Shown: positions 25,208 through 34,675 of the stretch, in pieces
Numbering within the stretch: position 1 is the stretch's first letter
How the letters are laid out: each line of letters begins with the position of its first letter
NCBI RefSeq assembly: GCF_025490915.1
Contig: NZ_JANQBA010000005.1
Location: 124,001-188,000 of the forward strand
Direction: 5' to 3'
Origin: Lacticaseibacillus parakribbianus
GTDB lineage: Bacteria > Bacillota > Bacilli > Lactobacillales > Lactobacillaceae
DNA: 64,000 bases
Translations under genes and position numbers: made by a program
Notes under the pieces: generated by a model
Databases searched by the model: none
What the model was told of the DNA's origin: nothing
What the model saw: only the letters and a program-made list of their open reading frames with translations

Positions 25208-26691
25208 AACCTTTGAAGCGATGGCTCCTGCTCGGCACCGCGGCGCTGGGGCTGATTCTGACCGCCTGCGGCAAGCCGGTGGCCGACCGGGTGCCGGGGG
25301 TGGATCAGATGAGCTACACGATTACCGGCAAGGACGCACATGGGGCCAAGGAGACCATGACCGTTCAGCTCAACGCGGATCACACCGCCGATATTTTGAT
25401 GGTCGGCAAGACGCCGACCATCGAATACCCGGGGTATAGCGATGGGCCCAACAAGTACGACGCGGTCAAGTATACGAGCGGCAAAATTAAGGGTAAGGGC
25501 CGGCACCTGACGATTACCGCAACCTGGTCGGGTCAGTACGCGCGGCAGCTCAAGGCCAAGAAGGGCAAGAAGCGTGCCATCTATCTGATCGGGAAGTACG
25601 CGACCAAGGAAGACGACGCGACGATCGAGCTGACCTTCGATAAGCACTACCGGCTAGTCAAGTTCAACGGCGAGAAGCAGAACAAGAAGGAAAAAGTTGA
25701 GGGCCCATCCGTCAGCACGATGCCCAGCGCCAAGTCGCAGTACCTGAGGCTGGCGCGTAAGTACCAGGCCGTGGCCGGAAACTCGTATCAACTGAGCAAT
25801 TCGGTGGGCAAAAGCGTCACCACGTTCACCGACAAGCGTTTTTACATGTACGTCAAAACGCCGACCACCGTCCTACCCGCGGCCTGGCGCAAGGTGGCCC
25901 GGGCGGGTGGCGAGCTCAGCCCCGCGGTTGCCGCTGGCACGGATCAAGTCATGGCGGAAGGCACCTACCACCTCAATCTGCTGACGGGCAAGCTGAAGTG
26001 GACGCCGACGCGCATCACCCCGACCTACCACAACATGGTGAAGCAGACCTACAGTGGGAAACACCAGGTGGCGGAAGGCGAGAAGCGCAACGGCAAGTTC
26101 GTGACGCAGCAGATACAGCTGGACAAGGCCGACACCACGGACTTCGGCCGCAAGCTCAAAGCGCCGGTCAAGCTGCCGACCGTGGCCAAGTGGACGGCCG
26201 GGCTGCGCAAGCAGGCCGTCGACGCCTCGGCGGCGGCTCTGCCACCGCACAAGCAGGCGGTGCCCAAGAGCGAGTGGCAAAACCTGTTCACCGGCATCTC
26301 CCCGGTGGTTGAGCAAAACGCCAGCCACCGGCTGCGCAAGAAGGACGCGATGTACTCCAAGTTCAAGGGCGAGGGGACGTCGTACAGCTGGGAGCTCAGC
26401 AACGACAGCCAAACCGACGGCGGTGACAAGGTCGTCGGGGTGTGGAAGGATAACGGCAACCTCCTGATCGAGCTGGCCCTAGACGATGAGCCCGAGACCT
26501 TCAAGATCCTGCTGTCCGACACGGACGGGGATGGGTTCACCACCCCGATCACGACCTACAAGCTGACCTACGCCGGCGTGACGGCGAAGTTCGGCCTGAG
26601 CGCCGGCAAGTACGTTGGGCATGGCCCAGTGCCAACGGTTTTCTACAATTCCCAGGCCTTCATGTACGACCGGTATCAGGCTAACAACTAG
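25204..26691 (+). CDS. Hypothetical lipoprotein
   Basis: This 495-residue exported protein has a signal peptide ending in the lipobox LTAC (C22). The rest is Lys/Thr-rich and beta-prone, with no recognisable catalytic motif. The start was set at the ATG overlapping the upstream stop (ATGA); the frame extends further upstream only as a shadow of the membrane protein gene. Codon use is less GC-biased than that of the partner gene. Function unknown. Confidence 0.75.
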   Translation: MKPLKRWLLLGTAALGLILTACGKPVADRVPGVDQMSYTITGKDAHGAKETMTVQLNADHTADILMVGKTPTIEYPGYSDGPNKYDAVKYTSGKIKGKGRHLTITATWSGQYARQLKAKKGKKRAIYLIGKYATKEDDATIELTFDKHYRLVKFNGEKQNKKEKVEGPSVSTMPSAKSQYLRLARKYQAVAGNSYQLSNSVGKSVTTFTDKRFYMYVKTPTTVLPAAWRKVARAGGELSPAVAAGTDQVMAEGTYHLNLLTGKLKWTPTRITPTYHNMVKQTYSGKHQVAEGEKRNGKFVTQQIQLDKADTTDFGRKLKAPVKLPTVAKWTAGLRKQAVDASAAALPPHKQAVPKSEWQNLFTGISPVVEQNASHRLRKKDAMYSKFKGEGTSYSWELSNDSQTDGGDKVVGVWKDNGNLLIELALDDEPETFKILLSDTDGDGFTTPITTYKLTYAGVTAKFGLSAGKYVGHGPVPTVFYNSQAFMYDRYQANN

Positions 26692-26723
26692 GACGTGTGA
26701 CCGTCGCGGTTCCAGACGCGACC

Positions 26724-26755
26724 AAGGCGCTGCTGCGGCAGCGCCTTTTATTTTG
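26724..26755 (+). terminator. Terminator of the lipoprotein operon
   Basis: Arms AAGGCGCTGC (26724-26733) and GCAGCGCCTT (26738-26747) with a short loop are followed by TTTATTTT. Confidence 0.9.
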
Positions 26756-26764
26756 CCCGCCCCC

Positions 26765-26794
26765 TTGACGCCGCGACGCGCTCAATGGTAAGAT
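26765..26794 (+). promoter_or_regulatory. rplJ-rplL promoter
   Basis: TTGACG (26765-26770), an 18-bp spacer and TAAGAT (26789-26794), just upstream of the L10 leader. Confidence 0.75.
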
Positions 26795-26799
26795 GGGCC

Positions 26800-26913
26800 T
26801 CGTGATTATTTCACTCTACCTAAGACTCAGGGGGCGCAAGCCTTAATCATCCTGCCGAGGTGGTATCGGAACGATTAGATACCTCTATGTCTTGGTGGAC
26901 ATGGAGTTTTTTT
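26800..26913 (+). promoter_or_regulatory. L10 ribosomal protein leader with terminator
   Basis: The leader upstream of rplJ has the expected folded region, including the stem GAGGTGGTATC../..GATACCTC. It is followed by a terminator hairpin CTCTATGTC/GACATGGAG (26883-26906) and seven T residues. In Firmicutes the L10(L12)4 complex binds this leader and shifts it towards termination. Recognition is by position and overall form, not by a covariance search. Confidence 0.85.
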
Positions 26914-26952
26914 ATGCGAAAAACTTCAACAAACTAACAGGAGGTGAACCAA

Positions 26953-27459
26953 ATGAGTGAAGCTATTATCGCACAGAAGGCTGAGATCGTTAAAGGCATT
27001 TCTGAACAGTTCAAGGCTGCTAAGAGTGCCGTTGTTGTGAACTACCGTGGCTTGACCGTCGCACAAGTGACCGAACTTCGTAAGGAGCTCCGTGACGCCG
27101 GCGTCAAGATGGAAGTTATCAAGAACACGTACCTCCGCCGCGCCGCTGACCTGAACGGTTACGAGGCACTGGATGATGTGTTCGCTGGCCCGACCGCCAT
27201 CGCCTTTTCTAACGACGATGTTGTCGCACCTGCCCGCATCATGGCGAAGTACGCCGACAAGATCGATGCCCTTGAAATCAAGGGTGGCATCATCGAAGGT
27301 AAGGTTGCAAGCCTTGAAGAAGTCCTTGCCCTTTCCAAGCTGCCAGATCGCGACGGCATGCTTTCCATGCTGCTGTCTGTTCTGCAGGCACCAGTTCGCA
27401 ACGTTGCTTACGCTGTCAAGGCTATTGCCGACAGCAAGAGCGAGGAACCAGCTGCCTAA
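26953..27459 (+). CDS. rplJ: Ribosomal protein uL10
   Basis: This 168-residue L10 ([20 protein letters not shown].., [16 protein letters not shown]) is the stalk base that carries L7/L12 dimers. The ATG lies after AGGAGGTG; an upstream GTG overlaps the ribosome site and is unlikely. It is followed by rplL 55 bp later and controlled by the leader upstream. Confidence 0.97.
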   Translation: MSEAIIAQKAEIVKGISEQFKAAKSAVVVNYRGLTVAQVTELRKELRDAGVKMEVIKNTYLRRAADLNGYEALDDVFAGPTAIAFSNDDVVAPARIMAKYADKIDALEIKGGIIEGKVASLEEVLALSKLPDRDGMLSMLLSVLQAPVRNVAYAVKAIADSKSEEPAA

Positions 27460-27514
27460 AGCAGCCTGAGTTCAACCTAATTTTCAAATACAATATAAAT
27501 TGGAGGAAACAAAC

Positions 27515-27883
27515 ATGGCTTTAGACACACAAGCAATCGTCGACCAGCTCAAAGAAGCTTCCATTCTTGAACTGAACGACCTCGTTAAGGCAATCGAAGA
27601 AGAATTTGGCGTATCCGCAGCAGCTCCTGTAGCCGCTGCCGGTGCAGCTGCTGGTGCAGCTGAAGAAGCTAAGGACTCCTTCAACGTTGAACTGACCGAA
27701 GTTGGCCAGGAAAAGGTTAAGGTTATCAAGGAAGTTCGCACGATCACCGGCCTTGGCCTGAAGGATGCGAAGGGCCTGGTTGACGGTGCCCCAGCTAACG
27801 TCAAGGAAGACGTTAACGAAGAAGAAGCCAACAAGATCAAGGAACAGCTTGAAGCCGTTGGCGCAACCGTAACCCTGAAGTAA
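27515..27883 (+). CDS. rplL: Ribosomal protein bL12 (L7/L12)
   Basis: This 122-residue stalk protein has its N-terminal dimerisation region, an Ala/Gly-rich hinge ([18 protein letters not shown]) and a C-terminal domain ([21 protein letters not shown]) that recruits translation factors. It has a strong GGAGGAAA site and codon use typical of high expression. Confidence 0.97.
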   Translation: MALDTQAIVDQLKEASILELNDLVKAIEEEFGVSAAAPVAAAGAAAGAAEEAKDSFNVELTEVGQEKVKVIKEVRTITGLGLKDAKGLVDGAPANVKEDVNEEEANKIKEQLEAVGATVTLK

Positions 27884-27902
27884 TTCAGCTCACGGTTCGT
27901 TA

Positions 27903-27951
27903 AAAATGCCGCCGCACAATTCCCAATCGGGAGCCGTGCGGCGGCATTTTT
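27903..27951 (+). terminator. Terminator of rplJ-rplL
   Basis: Fifteen-bp arms (27903-27917 and 27936-27950) are followed by a T-tract. It is nearly symmetric and may also stop minus-strand transcription. Confidence 0.93.
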
Positions 27952-27954
27952 GTG

Positions 27955-28100
27955 TCCAAAGCGGCAGGCCACCCTCGCGTTGCGGCTCGGAGCTCGACGG
28001 TTCCAAGCGGCGAGCCGCGGGTCCGCGAGGCGGCTCGCATCGGGCTGGCGGAGGCACGGGCTTAGCCCGGCCGGCGGTTTCGCCGCGCCTCCCGCGTCAC
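27955..28100 (+). repeat. Structured 125-nt repeat, decayed copy R4
   Basis: The 3' half of one unit (CCTCGCGTTGCGGCTCGGAGCTCGACG) is followed by the 5' half of the next (GCGAGCCGCGGGTCCGCGAGG). The stem halves still match across the junction (GCGGCTC with GAGCCGC; CCTCGC with GCGAGG), as expected for a remnant of a former tandem array. The hairpin core that follows is degenerate. Confidence 0.7.
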
Positions 28101-28101
28101 C

Positions 28102-29373
28102 TCACGCCAGCCACGGGCCTCGCACGTGGCTGCGCAGCCACTGCACGACGCCGCCGATCAGCCAGGTGGCGACCAGCCACCGGCCGAACAGCGCCAGCAC
28201 CTGGCCCAGTGTGATGCCGGCAAAAAAGTCCAGGTGGTTGAGCAAGGCCGCCTGGTTGGTGTAATAGGCGGGGAACAGCTGGCGAACCGGCTGGCTGAAG
28301 GCATCCAGCACGTGCAGCGGCATCAGGAGGATCAGGGCCGCGGCTACCATCATGCCGACCAAGGCGTTGGCGGAGAACTGGCTGACGGTGAAGGCGATGC
28401 CGGCGATCAGGGCGGCCCAGGCCATCATCAGGGCCAAGGCCCGGCCGAGGTACAGCCAGATCGGCACGGCGGTGGTGTGGGACTGGAAGGTGTCTGCAAT
28501 CGGCAGGCGCAAGCTGCCCCAGGTCTGGCCGGGGACGGCAGCGTTGACGGCCAGCGCCAGGCCGATCAAGGCGAGCATCACCGCGAAAATCACGGCCAGC
28601 GTAATCAAGGCGCGAGAGACGGCCAGCCGGAAGTCGGCGGCCGGGGTCATGCGCATGAAGGCCTCGGTGTGGTTGCGCTGGTCGAAGTTGAACACTAGGG
28701 TCAAGACGATGGTTGCGTAGGCCAAAAAGGCCCACATCAGAGGCGTCCCCTGGTCGATGGCGGTCGAGTCTGTCATCTGGCTGGGGTCATCGGCGCTGGC
28801 GGTTTGGGCCGCGTGGCTGCCAGCCTTGGCCCAGACATTGTAGACGATGGCCGCGGCCGACGTGGTTTGGTCGATGGCGAGCAGCCGGTTTTCGCGGTGC
28901 TTCACCAGGTACCGCAGCGGGTAGGCGACGCGTTCCCACTTGTTGACCTGATTGGCGCCGCTGGTCTGCAGGAACCCCTTGGCGTAGTCGTTGTAGACGA
29001 TCGTCGGGTGCTTGGTGATGGCGGCCAGCGTGAGCCGGTTGACCTTGACAAAATCGCGGTCGGCCAGCGGTTTTCGGACCGCCTTGAGCATCGCGACCGC
29101 CGCCGCGCGGTTGTGGTCGGGGTAGTAGGCCTGCTGCTTGAGGTTGGCCTTCAGCTCGGAGTCGACGGTGGTGACGACCGCATGGTAGCGGTCGTCCGCG
29201 GTTTGGCGGGTACTCAAGTAGTGCTTGACCCCGTTGAGGATGTAGTACTGGTTGGGCAAAACGCCGAGGTAATGGCCCAGCGGTGCGGCGAACAGCATCA
29301 GCATCCCGACCAGCGCGATGGCGTGGATCACCCACGGCTGTTTGCGCAGTTCCAGGCGAATTAGTGCAAGCAT
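28102..29373 (-). CDS. ABC-2-type membrane permease-like protein
   Basis: This 423-residue protein has one N-terminal membrane helix, an extracytoplasmic region of about 180 residues, and a C-terminal block of about five helices. That is the layout of ABC-2-type exporter permeases. It ends beside repeat R4. It is downstream of a second permease of the same design (17 bp apart), and the two probably form a heterodimer. No ATPase gene is adjacent. The substrate is unknown. Confidence 0.7.
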   Translation of the reverse strand: MLALIRLELRKQPWVIHAIALVGMLMLFAAPLGHYLGVLPNQYYILNGVKHYLSTRQTADDRYHAVVTTVDSELKANLKQQAYYPDHNRAAAVAMLKAVRKPLADRDFVKVNRLTLAAITKHPTIVYNDYAKGFLQTSGANQVNKWERVAYPLRYLVKHRENRLLAIDQTTSAAAIVYNVWAKAGSHAAQTASADDPSQMTDSTAIDQGTPLMWAFLAYATIVLTLVFNFDQRNHTEAFMRMTPAADFRLAVSRALITLAVIFAVMLALIGLALAVNAAVPGQTWGSLRLPIADTFQSHTTAVPIWLYLGRALALMMAWAALIAGIAFTVSQFSANALVGMMVAAALILLMPLHVLDAFSQPVRQLFPAYYTNQAALLNHLDFFAGITLGQVLALFGRWLVATWLIGGVVQWLRSHVRGPWLA

Positions 29374-29390
29374 GGTGTTCCTCCTTTCGG

Positions 29391-30623
29391 CTAGAGCCGC
29401 TCACGCCGGTGCAAGACCACGGCGCAGACGACGTACAGCGCGGCACTCCAGGCCAAAAGCACGACCACCCCAGCCCCGACGCTCAGGATCGGGCCGGCGG
29501 TGGTGTGCAAGACGACTGAAGAGACCTGCAGGTAGCTGCTCGGCAGAAACGGCGCGACGCCGCGCAGAACCGACAGCCCGGTGACCTGCGGAAGGGCGGT
29601 CAGCATTACCGCGGCCAGCACCCCGAGGTTGACGCCAAGCGACCCGGAGAACAGGCTGGTCAACGCGCTGACGGCCATTAGCCAAATCGCCCCGGCCAGA
29701 ATCAAGCCGGTGTACAATAGGAGAAACTGGGCGGGAAACATGGTCGCGACGTGCTGACCATCCGGCGAGAACACGATCGGGTACCGCCAGCTGCCGATGC
29801 CGAACCGTTGGGCGACCAGCCCGTAGGTGACGGCGCCGGCGATTAGCAAAAGCGGCAGCGTCAGCAGCACGTAGCTGGTCATGCGAGCGGTCAAAATCGC
29901 GAGCTTGCCGGTCGGCAGGTTGTTCATGAAGCTGATGGTGCCGCGGCGCTTCTCGTTGGTGAACAGCAGCCCGGCCTGAACCGCAAACACCGCCAGCAGC
30001 AAAAGCGGCGACAACCGGTACAGCAAGACGTTGATCATGTAGTTGTTGGCCGGCGCGGTTTGGCGCGTCACCGGAATCTCCACCAGCTTGTGGTCGACCA
30101 AGTACTGGTAAAAGGCGACGTCGAGCTTGCGGCCCAGGAGGCTGGCGTCGGGCTGCTTGCCCGGCACGGCGATGATCGCCAGGTCCAGCCGGCCGGCCCG
30201 GGTTTCGCGCAGCGTGTAGCGCTGGTAGGCCAGCACCGCCTTTTGCGACGTCAGCTTGGCCTCGCGCATGCTGGTCAGAGTCGGCGAGAAGACGGCGGCG
30301 TCGGCCAAGATGATGGTCTTGAAGTACTCGTGCTGCGCCATTTTGCGGCTCAGGCGCTGGCGTTCGGCCGCGGTCAGCTTGCGCCGGTCGGCCGTTTTTT
30401 GCAGCGCGAAGGCCTGGTTTTGGATGATGTTGTCGGCGCTGGCGTAGGCCTGGTAGGTCTGCCGAGCCGACAGGTCGCTGCCGCTTTGCGCGGTGAAAAA
30501 GGTGATCAAAAGCAGCGCGGCAAACACGACGAACACCACGAGGTTGGTGGTCGAGCGCCAGTTCTTCTTGAGGTCAAAGCCAATCTGCGTGGCCAAGCCG
30601 GCCAGGCTGTGCGGCAGGCGCAT
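29391..30623 (-). CDS. ABC-2-type membrane permease-like protein
   Basis: This 410-residue protein has an N-terminal helix (about 26-45), a large external loop and six or so C-terminal helices. It contains the segment LLFTNEKRRGTISFMNNLPTGK, typical of ABC-2 exporters of the antibiotic- or peptide-export type. It is the first gene of the minus-strand pair. A TATAAT lies in the short AT-rich stretch upstream. The partner ATPase is not in the window on this side. Confidence 0.75.
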   Translation of the reverse strand: MRLPHSLAGLATQIGFDLKKNWRSTTNLVVFVVFAALLLITFFTAQSGSDLSARQTYQAYASADNIIQNQAFALQKTADRRKLTAAERQRLSRKMAQHEYFKTIILADAAVFSPTLTSMREAKLTSQKAVLAYQRYTLRETRAGRLDLAIIAVPGKQPDASLLGRKLDVAFYQYLVDHKLVEIPVTRQTAPANNYMINVLLYRLSPLLLLAVFAVQAGLLFTNEKRRGTISFMNNLPTGKLAILTARMTSYVLLTLPLLLIAGAVTYGLVAQRFGIGSWRYPIVFSPDGQHVATMFPAQFLLLYTGLILAGAIWLMAVSALTSLFSGSLGVNLGVLAAVMLTALPQVTGLSVLRGVAPFLPSSYLQVSSVVLHTTAGPILSVGAGVVVLLAWSAALYVVCAVVLHRRERL

Positions 30624-30827
30624 GTCCTCACCGTCCTCTCATGAGTTTAATTAAAATTATAGCCCTTAACTTTTATGAATACTAGGCGAGCCGAAAAGCG
30701 CTGAACCGTTATCAAGCGGCTTGTGGCGGCGACTCAAGCACGGCTTGATAGGCAAGCTGGCCGCAGTCGGGTAGTCTGGGGTCAGCATCACATCACAGCG
30801 CCGCCGAGTGCGGCAGGAGGAACGATC

Positions 30828-31766
30828 ATGACAGAAACCTACATTTTTGACGCTCAACGCATCGGCCAACAGATTGCGGCGGCTCGCAAGCGCCTGAACC
30901 TGACCCAAAGCGCCTTGGCCGACCAGCTCAACGTGTCCTACCAGGCGGTGTCCAACTGGGAACGCAGCCAGTCGCTGCCGGACATCGACAAATACGCGCA
31001 ACTGGCGGCGGTTTTGCAGCTGCCCTTGACCGAGCTTTTGGGCTCGGCCAAGGCGGAGGCGACGGTTCACATCGTGGAGGCCGACGCGCCGCTTGAGCCC
31101 GAGACCCTGGCCCAGGCGGCGCCGGTGATGAAGCCGGCGCAAGTCGAGCATAGCGCAAGCGGCCTGCAGCTGGACTTGGCCAACCTCGAGTCGCTGGCGC
31201 CGTACCTCAGCAGCGACACGCTGGCCAAGCAGCTGCAGGCGCTTGAAGGAACCGCGGATTACGATGCGGCCGTGGTCTTGCTCGCGCCGTTCTTGGCTGC
31301 ACCGGCGCTGGACGCGATCGTCGACGCCAAGCTGGCCAGCGGTCAGGCGGCCGACATCGCCTACATCGGCAAGCTCGCCCCGTTTTTGACTCAGACCAAG
31401 GTTGACGCGGTGGCGCTGCGGCTGGCCGACGCGCCGCAACCGGCCGAACGCATTCGCCACCTGCTGCCGTTCGTGTCCGCAAAGGCGCTGGCCCAGCTGC
31501 TGGCCCAGGCGCCGGCCGACACCGACCTGTTCAAGGCCGCACTGCCTTTCTTGGGCTACGACTTGGCCGCCGAGCGTTTCGAGGCGATTGAGGCGGCCAA
31601 CGTGACCGATGAGCGGCTGGTCGCCATGGCGCCGTTCGTCAAGGCGGCGGTGCTGGCGGCTCACATCAAGCGGCTGGGGGCCGCCGGGGGTGCGGCGGAG
31701 TCGCAAATTCGCCGCTTCCTGCCCTTCCTGGACGAGGCGACGCTTTTGAAGCTGTTCGCCAAGTGA
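30828..31766 (+). CDS. XRE-family regulator with C-terminal helical repeats
   Basis: This 312-residue protein has an N-terminal HTH (IGQQIAAARKRLNLTQSALADQLNVSYQAVSNWERSQ, about 11-48). Its C-terminal half is built from repeated LAPFL/LLPFV helical units of about 30-35 residues, reminiscent of HEAT-like repeats. It is divergent from the permease pair and could regulate it. The ATG follows GGCAGGAGG. The sensing ligand is unknown. Confidence 0.8.
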   Translation: MTETYIFDAQRIGQQIAAARKRLNLTQSALADQLNVSYQAVSNWERSQSLPDIDKYAQLAAVLQLPLTELLGSAKAEATVHIVEADAPLEPETLAQAAPVMKPAQVEHSASGLQLDLANLESLAPYLSSDTLAKQLQALEGTADYDAAVVLLAPFLAAPALDAIVDAKLASGQAADIAYIGKLAPFLTQTKVDAVALRLADAPQPAERIRHLLPFVSAKALAQLLAQAPADTDLFKAALPFLGYDLAAERFEAIEAANVTDERLVAMAPFVKAAVLAAHIKRLGAAGGAAESQIRRFLPFLDEATLLKLFAK

Positions 31767-32055
31767 GCCGGCACAAGTTAGGCAATCCGCGCTTCCAATT
31801 CGCCGGGGCACCGCTCACCTGCTACACTGATTGCAGGATAGGGGGCAGCTGTTTTGGGTTGGTCCCGGCGCGGTGGGACCAACCGCGGTGACCCAACGCC
31901 GCTTAGTCATTCACGCGACCGCAACGCCAGATCCGCCGGGGCGTTTCCACCGGCGGGTTTGGTGCGTCTGGTGGCCGGCGAGCTAAGAGTTTTGTTACCT
32001 GCCGCACAGAGGCGCCCAAATTTCATATAATAGAGGTCTGAATGGAGGACGTCTG
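31767..32055. promoter_or_regulatory. Intergenic region with mprF -10 element
   Basis: No gene is visible. A hairpin GTTGGTCCC..GGGACCAAC occupies about 31858-31882. A TATAAT at 32026-32031, 25 bp before mprF, is its likely -10; the -35 is weak. Confidence 0.5.
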
Positions 32056-34668
32056 TTGAAAACTTTAGGGAAAAAAATCGTCGGCTGGGTCAAGCAGCAC
32101 CTCACGTTGTTGAAGGTGCTGTTCGTCGTGTCCGTCTTGGTCTTTGCCGTCGTGATGCTGGGGCGGATCTTTCGCGAGCTGAACGGCGACGAGGTCCGCG
32201 CCAGCCTGGCGACGCAAAGCCCGTGGTCGCTGTTGGCCATGGCCGTCATCGGCATGGCGGCGGTCTTGCCGATGCTGAACTACGACTTCGTGATCACCGA
32301 GATGCTGCCCGGGTCGTACCGGCCGTGGTACGTGGCCAAGTCCGGCTGGATCGTCAACTCGTTCACCAACATCGCGGGGTTCGGCGGCTTTCTCGGCGCC
32401 AGCCTCCGCGCCAACTTCTACCACAAGCACGCGACCAACAAGGAGGTGCTGGCCGCGATCGCTAAGATCGCGCTGTTCCTATTGGCCGGGCTGTCGCTGT
32501 GGTCGCTGATCGCCTTGGGGCTGATCTTTGGCCTCGGCATCGGGCGGATGTACACCGACTACTGGGTGTGGCTGATCGGCGGCGGCGCCTACTTCCCGGT
32601 GCTGATGTTGGTCACGCACCTGAACGGCCGCGGGGTGTTCGCCGACATGCCGCTGGCCCGGCAGCTGCGGCTGACGCTGGGGTCGTTTTGCGAGTGGGGG
32701 GCCGCGGCCGGCTTCTTCCTGTTGATCGGCCACTTCATCGGGGCTCCGGTCAACCTGGCGCATGTGCTGCCGCTATTTTTAGTCGCCAACGTGCTGGGCG
32801 TGATCTCGATGGTGCCCGGGGGGCTGGGCTCCTTTGACGTCTTCATGCTGATGGGGCTGGCGCAAGTCGGCGTCAACAGCAACATCGGCGTGGTGTGGCT
32901 GCTGTTTTACCGCCTGTTCTACTACATCGTACCCTTCGTCCTGGGGGTCGGCCTGTTCATCCAAGACGCCGGCCGCCAGCTCAACGCCCGGCTGGAAGGC
33001 CTGCCGGTCCAGGTGTTCACGCGCCTCGGCCACGTGACGCTGGTGGTGTTCTTGTACTTCTCGGCCGTCATGCTGCTGCTGCGCGGCGTGGTGCCGGATG
33101 TCGCGCTGCGCAACGCCGTGTACCTCAGGCTGTACCCTTGGACCTTCCTGTTTCTCAGCCGCGTGACCAACATCATGATGGCCTTCATCATCTTCGGGCT
33201 GGCGCGAGGCATCGCCAACCGGGTGCGTCGCGCCTACTGGCCGACGCTGGTAATCCTGGGGCTGGCGCTGATCGCGTCGCTGCGGCGCGAGGTCAGCGTG
33301 AAGTTCATCGTTTTCCTGGCGGTGATCCTGCTGGCGGCGGTGCTCGCCAAGCGCGAGCTGACGCGCGACCGGATGGATTTTCCCTGGGGTAACCGCATCG
33401 TCGACGGCGGCATCTTCGCCGTCACCGCGCTGTTTTACGCCGTCGCGCTGTTTTACAACGTGCCGCAGATTCACCACCGCCACCCGGTGCCGACGGTGTT
33501 CTTCTTCCCGTCCGAGCGGATGTGGGTGACCACGCTGGCCGGGGTGCTGGTCGCGGCGATCACGCTGAGCCTGATCTACGGTTACCTGAGCAATCCGCAA
33601 AAAACGCTGGGTGGCCTGGTCGACGATGCCCGGCTTCGCGCCTTCATCGCGCGGGTCGGCGGCAACGCCGTGTCGCACCTGGCGTTCACCGGCGATAAGC
33701 TGATGCGCTTTTACCAAGTCGACGGCGAGGACGCCGTGCTGTTCCTGTTCCGTAAGAAAAGCGACAAGCTGGTGATTCTCGGCGAGCCGATCGGCGCCCC
33801 CGAGAACTGGGCGCCGGCCATCGCCGACTTCATCCGGGAGGCGGACAAGCAGGACCTATCTTTGGTGTTCTACGAGGTGTCCGAGCGGCTGACCGTGATG
33901 CTGCACGAGTACGGCTTTGACTTCATGAAGTTCGGCGAGGAAGGCACGGTCGACGTGACCGACTTCACGCTGGCCGGCACCAAGCGCAAGGGCGAACGCG
34001 CCTTGATGCACAAGTTCGAACGCCAGGGCTACCAGTTCGCCTGGCTGACGCCGCCGTTCGACGCGGCGACCATGGTGCAGTTGCGCCAGGTCTCCGACAG
34101 CTGGCTGGATGGCAAGGCCGAGATCGGTTTTTCCCTCGGCTACTTCAACCCGCGCTACCTCAACCAGGCGCCGGTGGCCGTGATTCAAGACGCAAAGGGG
34201 CGCATCGTGTCCTTCGCGAGCGTCATGCCGATGGGCCCGGGCGTCATGTCCATCGACCTGATGCGCTCCAGCGACGCGGCGCCAAGCGGCATCATGGACG
34301 CGCTGTTCGTCAACTTGTTCGAACGTGCCAAGGCGGAGGGTTACACCCAGTTCAACATGGGCATGGCGCCTTTGAGCAACGTCGGGACCTCCGACTTCGC
34401 CTTCCTGGAAGAGAAAATGGCTCACCTGGTTTATGAATATGGGTATCGCTTTTACGGCTTCCAGGGGTTACGCTCTTATAAAGAGAAGTACGTGACCACC
34501 TGGACCCCCAAGTACGTCGCGTACCGCAAGCGGCAGTCGCTGTTGTTCACGCTGCTGCAAATCCTGATGCTCGTCAACACCCCGGTGACGGCCGCACCGC
34601 ACGGCCTGTGGCACAAGTACCTGGGCCTGGTCAGCCAGATCGGCTCGGTGTTGACTCCCAAGAAGTGA
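32056..34668 (+). CDS. mprF: Phosphatidylglycerol lysyltransferase MprF
   Basis: This 870-residue bifunctional protein has an N-terminal flippase region with about 12-14 membrane helices (residues 1-500) and a cytosolic synthase domain of GNAT-like fold (about 530-840; includes the LAGTKRKGERALMHKFERQGY segment). It adds lysine from Lys-tRNA to phosphatidylglycerol and moves the lipid to the outer leaflet, lowering surface charge and protecting against cationic peptides. Translation starts at TTG after GGAGG. It is followed 7 bp later by a methyltransferase gene. Confidence 0.93.
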   Translation: MKTLGKKIVGWVKQHLTLLKVLFVVSVLVFAVVMLGRIFRELNGDEVRASLATQSPWSLLAMAVIGMAAVLPMLNYDFVITEMLPGSYRPWYVAKSGWIVNSFTNIAGFGGFLGASLRANFYHKHATNKEVLAAIAKIALFLLAGLSLWSLIALGLIFGLGIGRMYTDYWVWLIGGGAYFPVLMLVTHLNGRGVFADMPLARQLRLTLGSFCEWGAAAGFFLLIGHFIGAPVNLAHVLPLFLVANVLGVISMVPGGLGSFDVFMLMGLAQVGVNSNIGVVWLLFYRLFYYIVPFVLGVGLFIQDAGRQLNARLEGLPVQVFTRLGHVTLVVFLYFSAVMLLLRGVVPDVALRNAVYLRLYPWTFLFLSRVTNIMMAFIIFGLARGIANRVRRAYWPTLVILGLALIASLRREVSVKFIVFLAVILLAAVLAKRELTRDRMDFPWGNRIVDGGIFAVTALFYAVALFYNVPQIHHRHPVPTVFFFPSERMWVTTLAGVLVAAITLSLIYGYLSNPQKTLGGLVDDARLRAFIARVGGNAVSHLAFTGDKLMRFYQVDGEDAVLFLFRKKSDKLVILGEPIGAPENWAPAIADFIREADKQDLSLVFYEVSERLTVMLHEYGFDFMKFGEEGTVDVTDFTLAGTKRKGERALMHKFERQGYQFAWLTPPFDAATMVQLRQVSDSWLDGKAEIGFSLGYFNPRYLNQAPVAVIQDAKGRIVSFASVMPMGPGVMSIDLMRSSDAAPSGIMDALFVNLFERAKAEGYTQFNMGMAPLSNVGTSDFAFLEEKMAHLVYEYGYRFYGFQGLRSYKEKYVTTWTPKYVAYRKRQSLLFTLLQILMLVNTPVTAAPHGLWHKYLGLVSQIGSVLTPKK

Positions 34669-34675
34669 GGTACCC

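Noticed and set aside
31840-32020. Small RNA gene before mprF
   Set aside because: A TACACT and a stable hairpin are present, but no matching -35 and no terminator with a T-tract were found.
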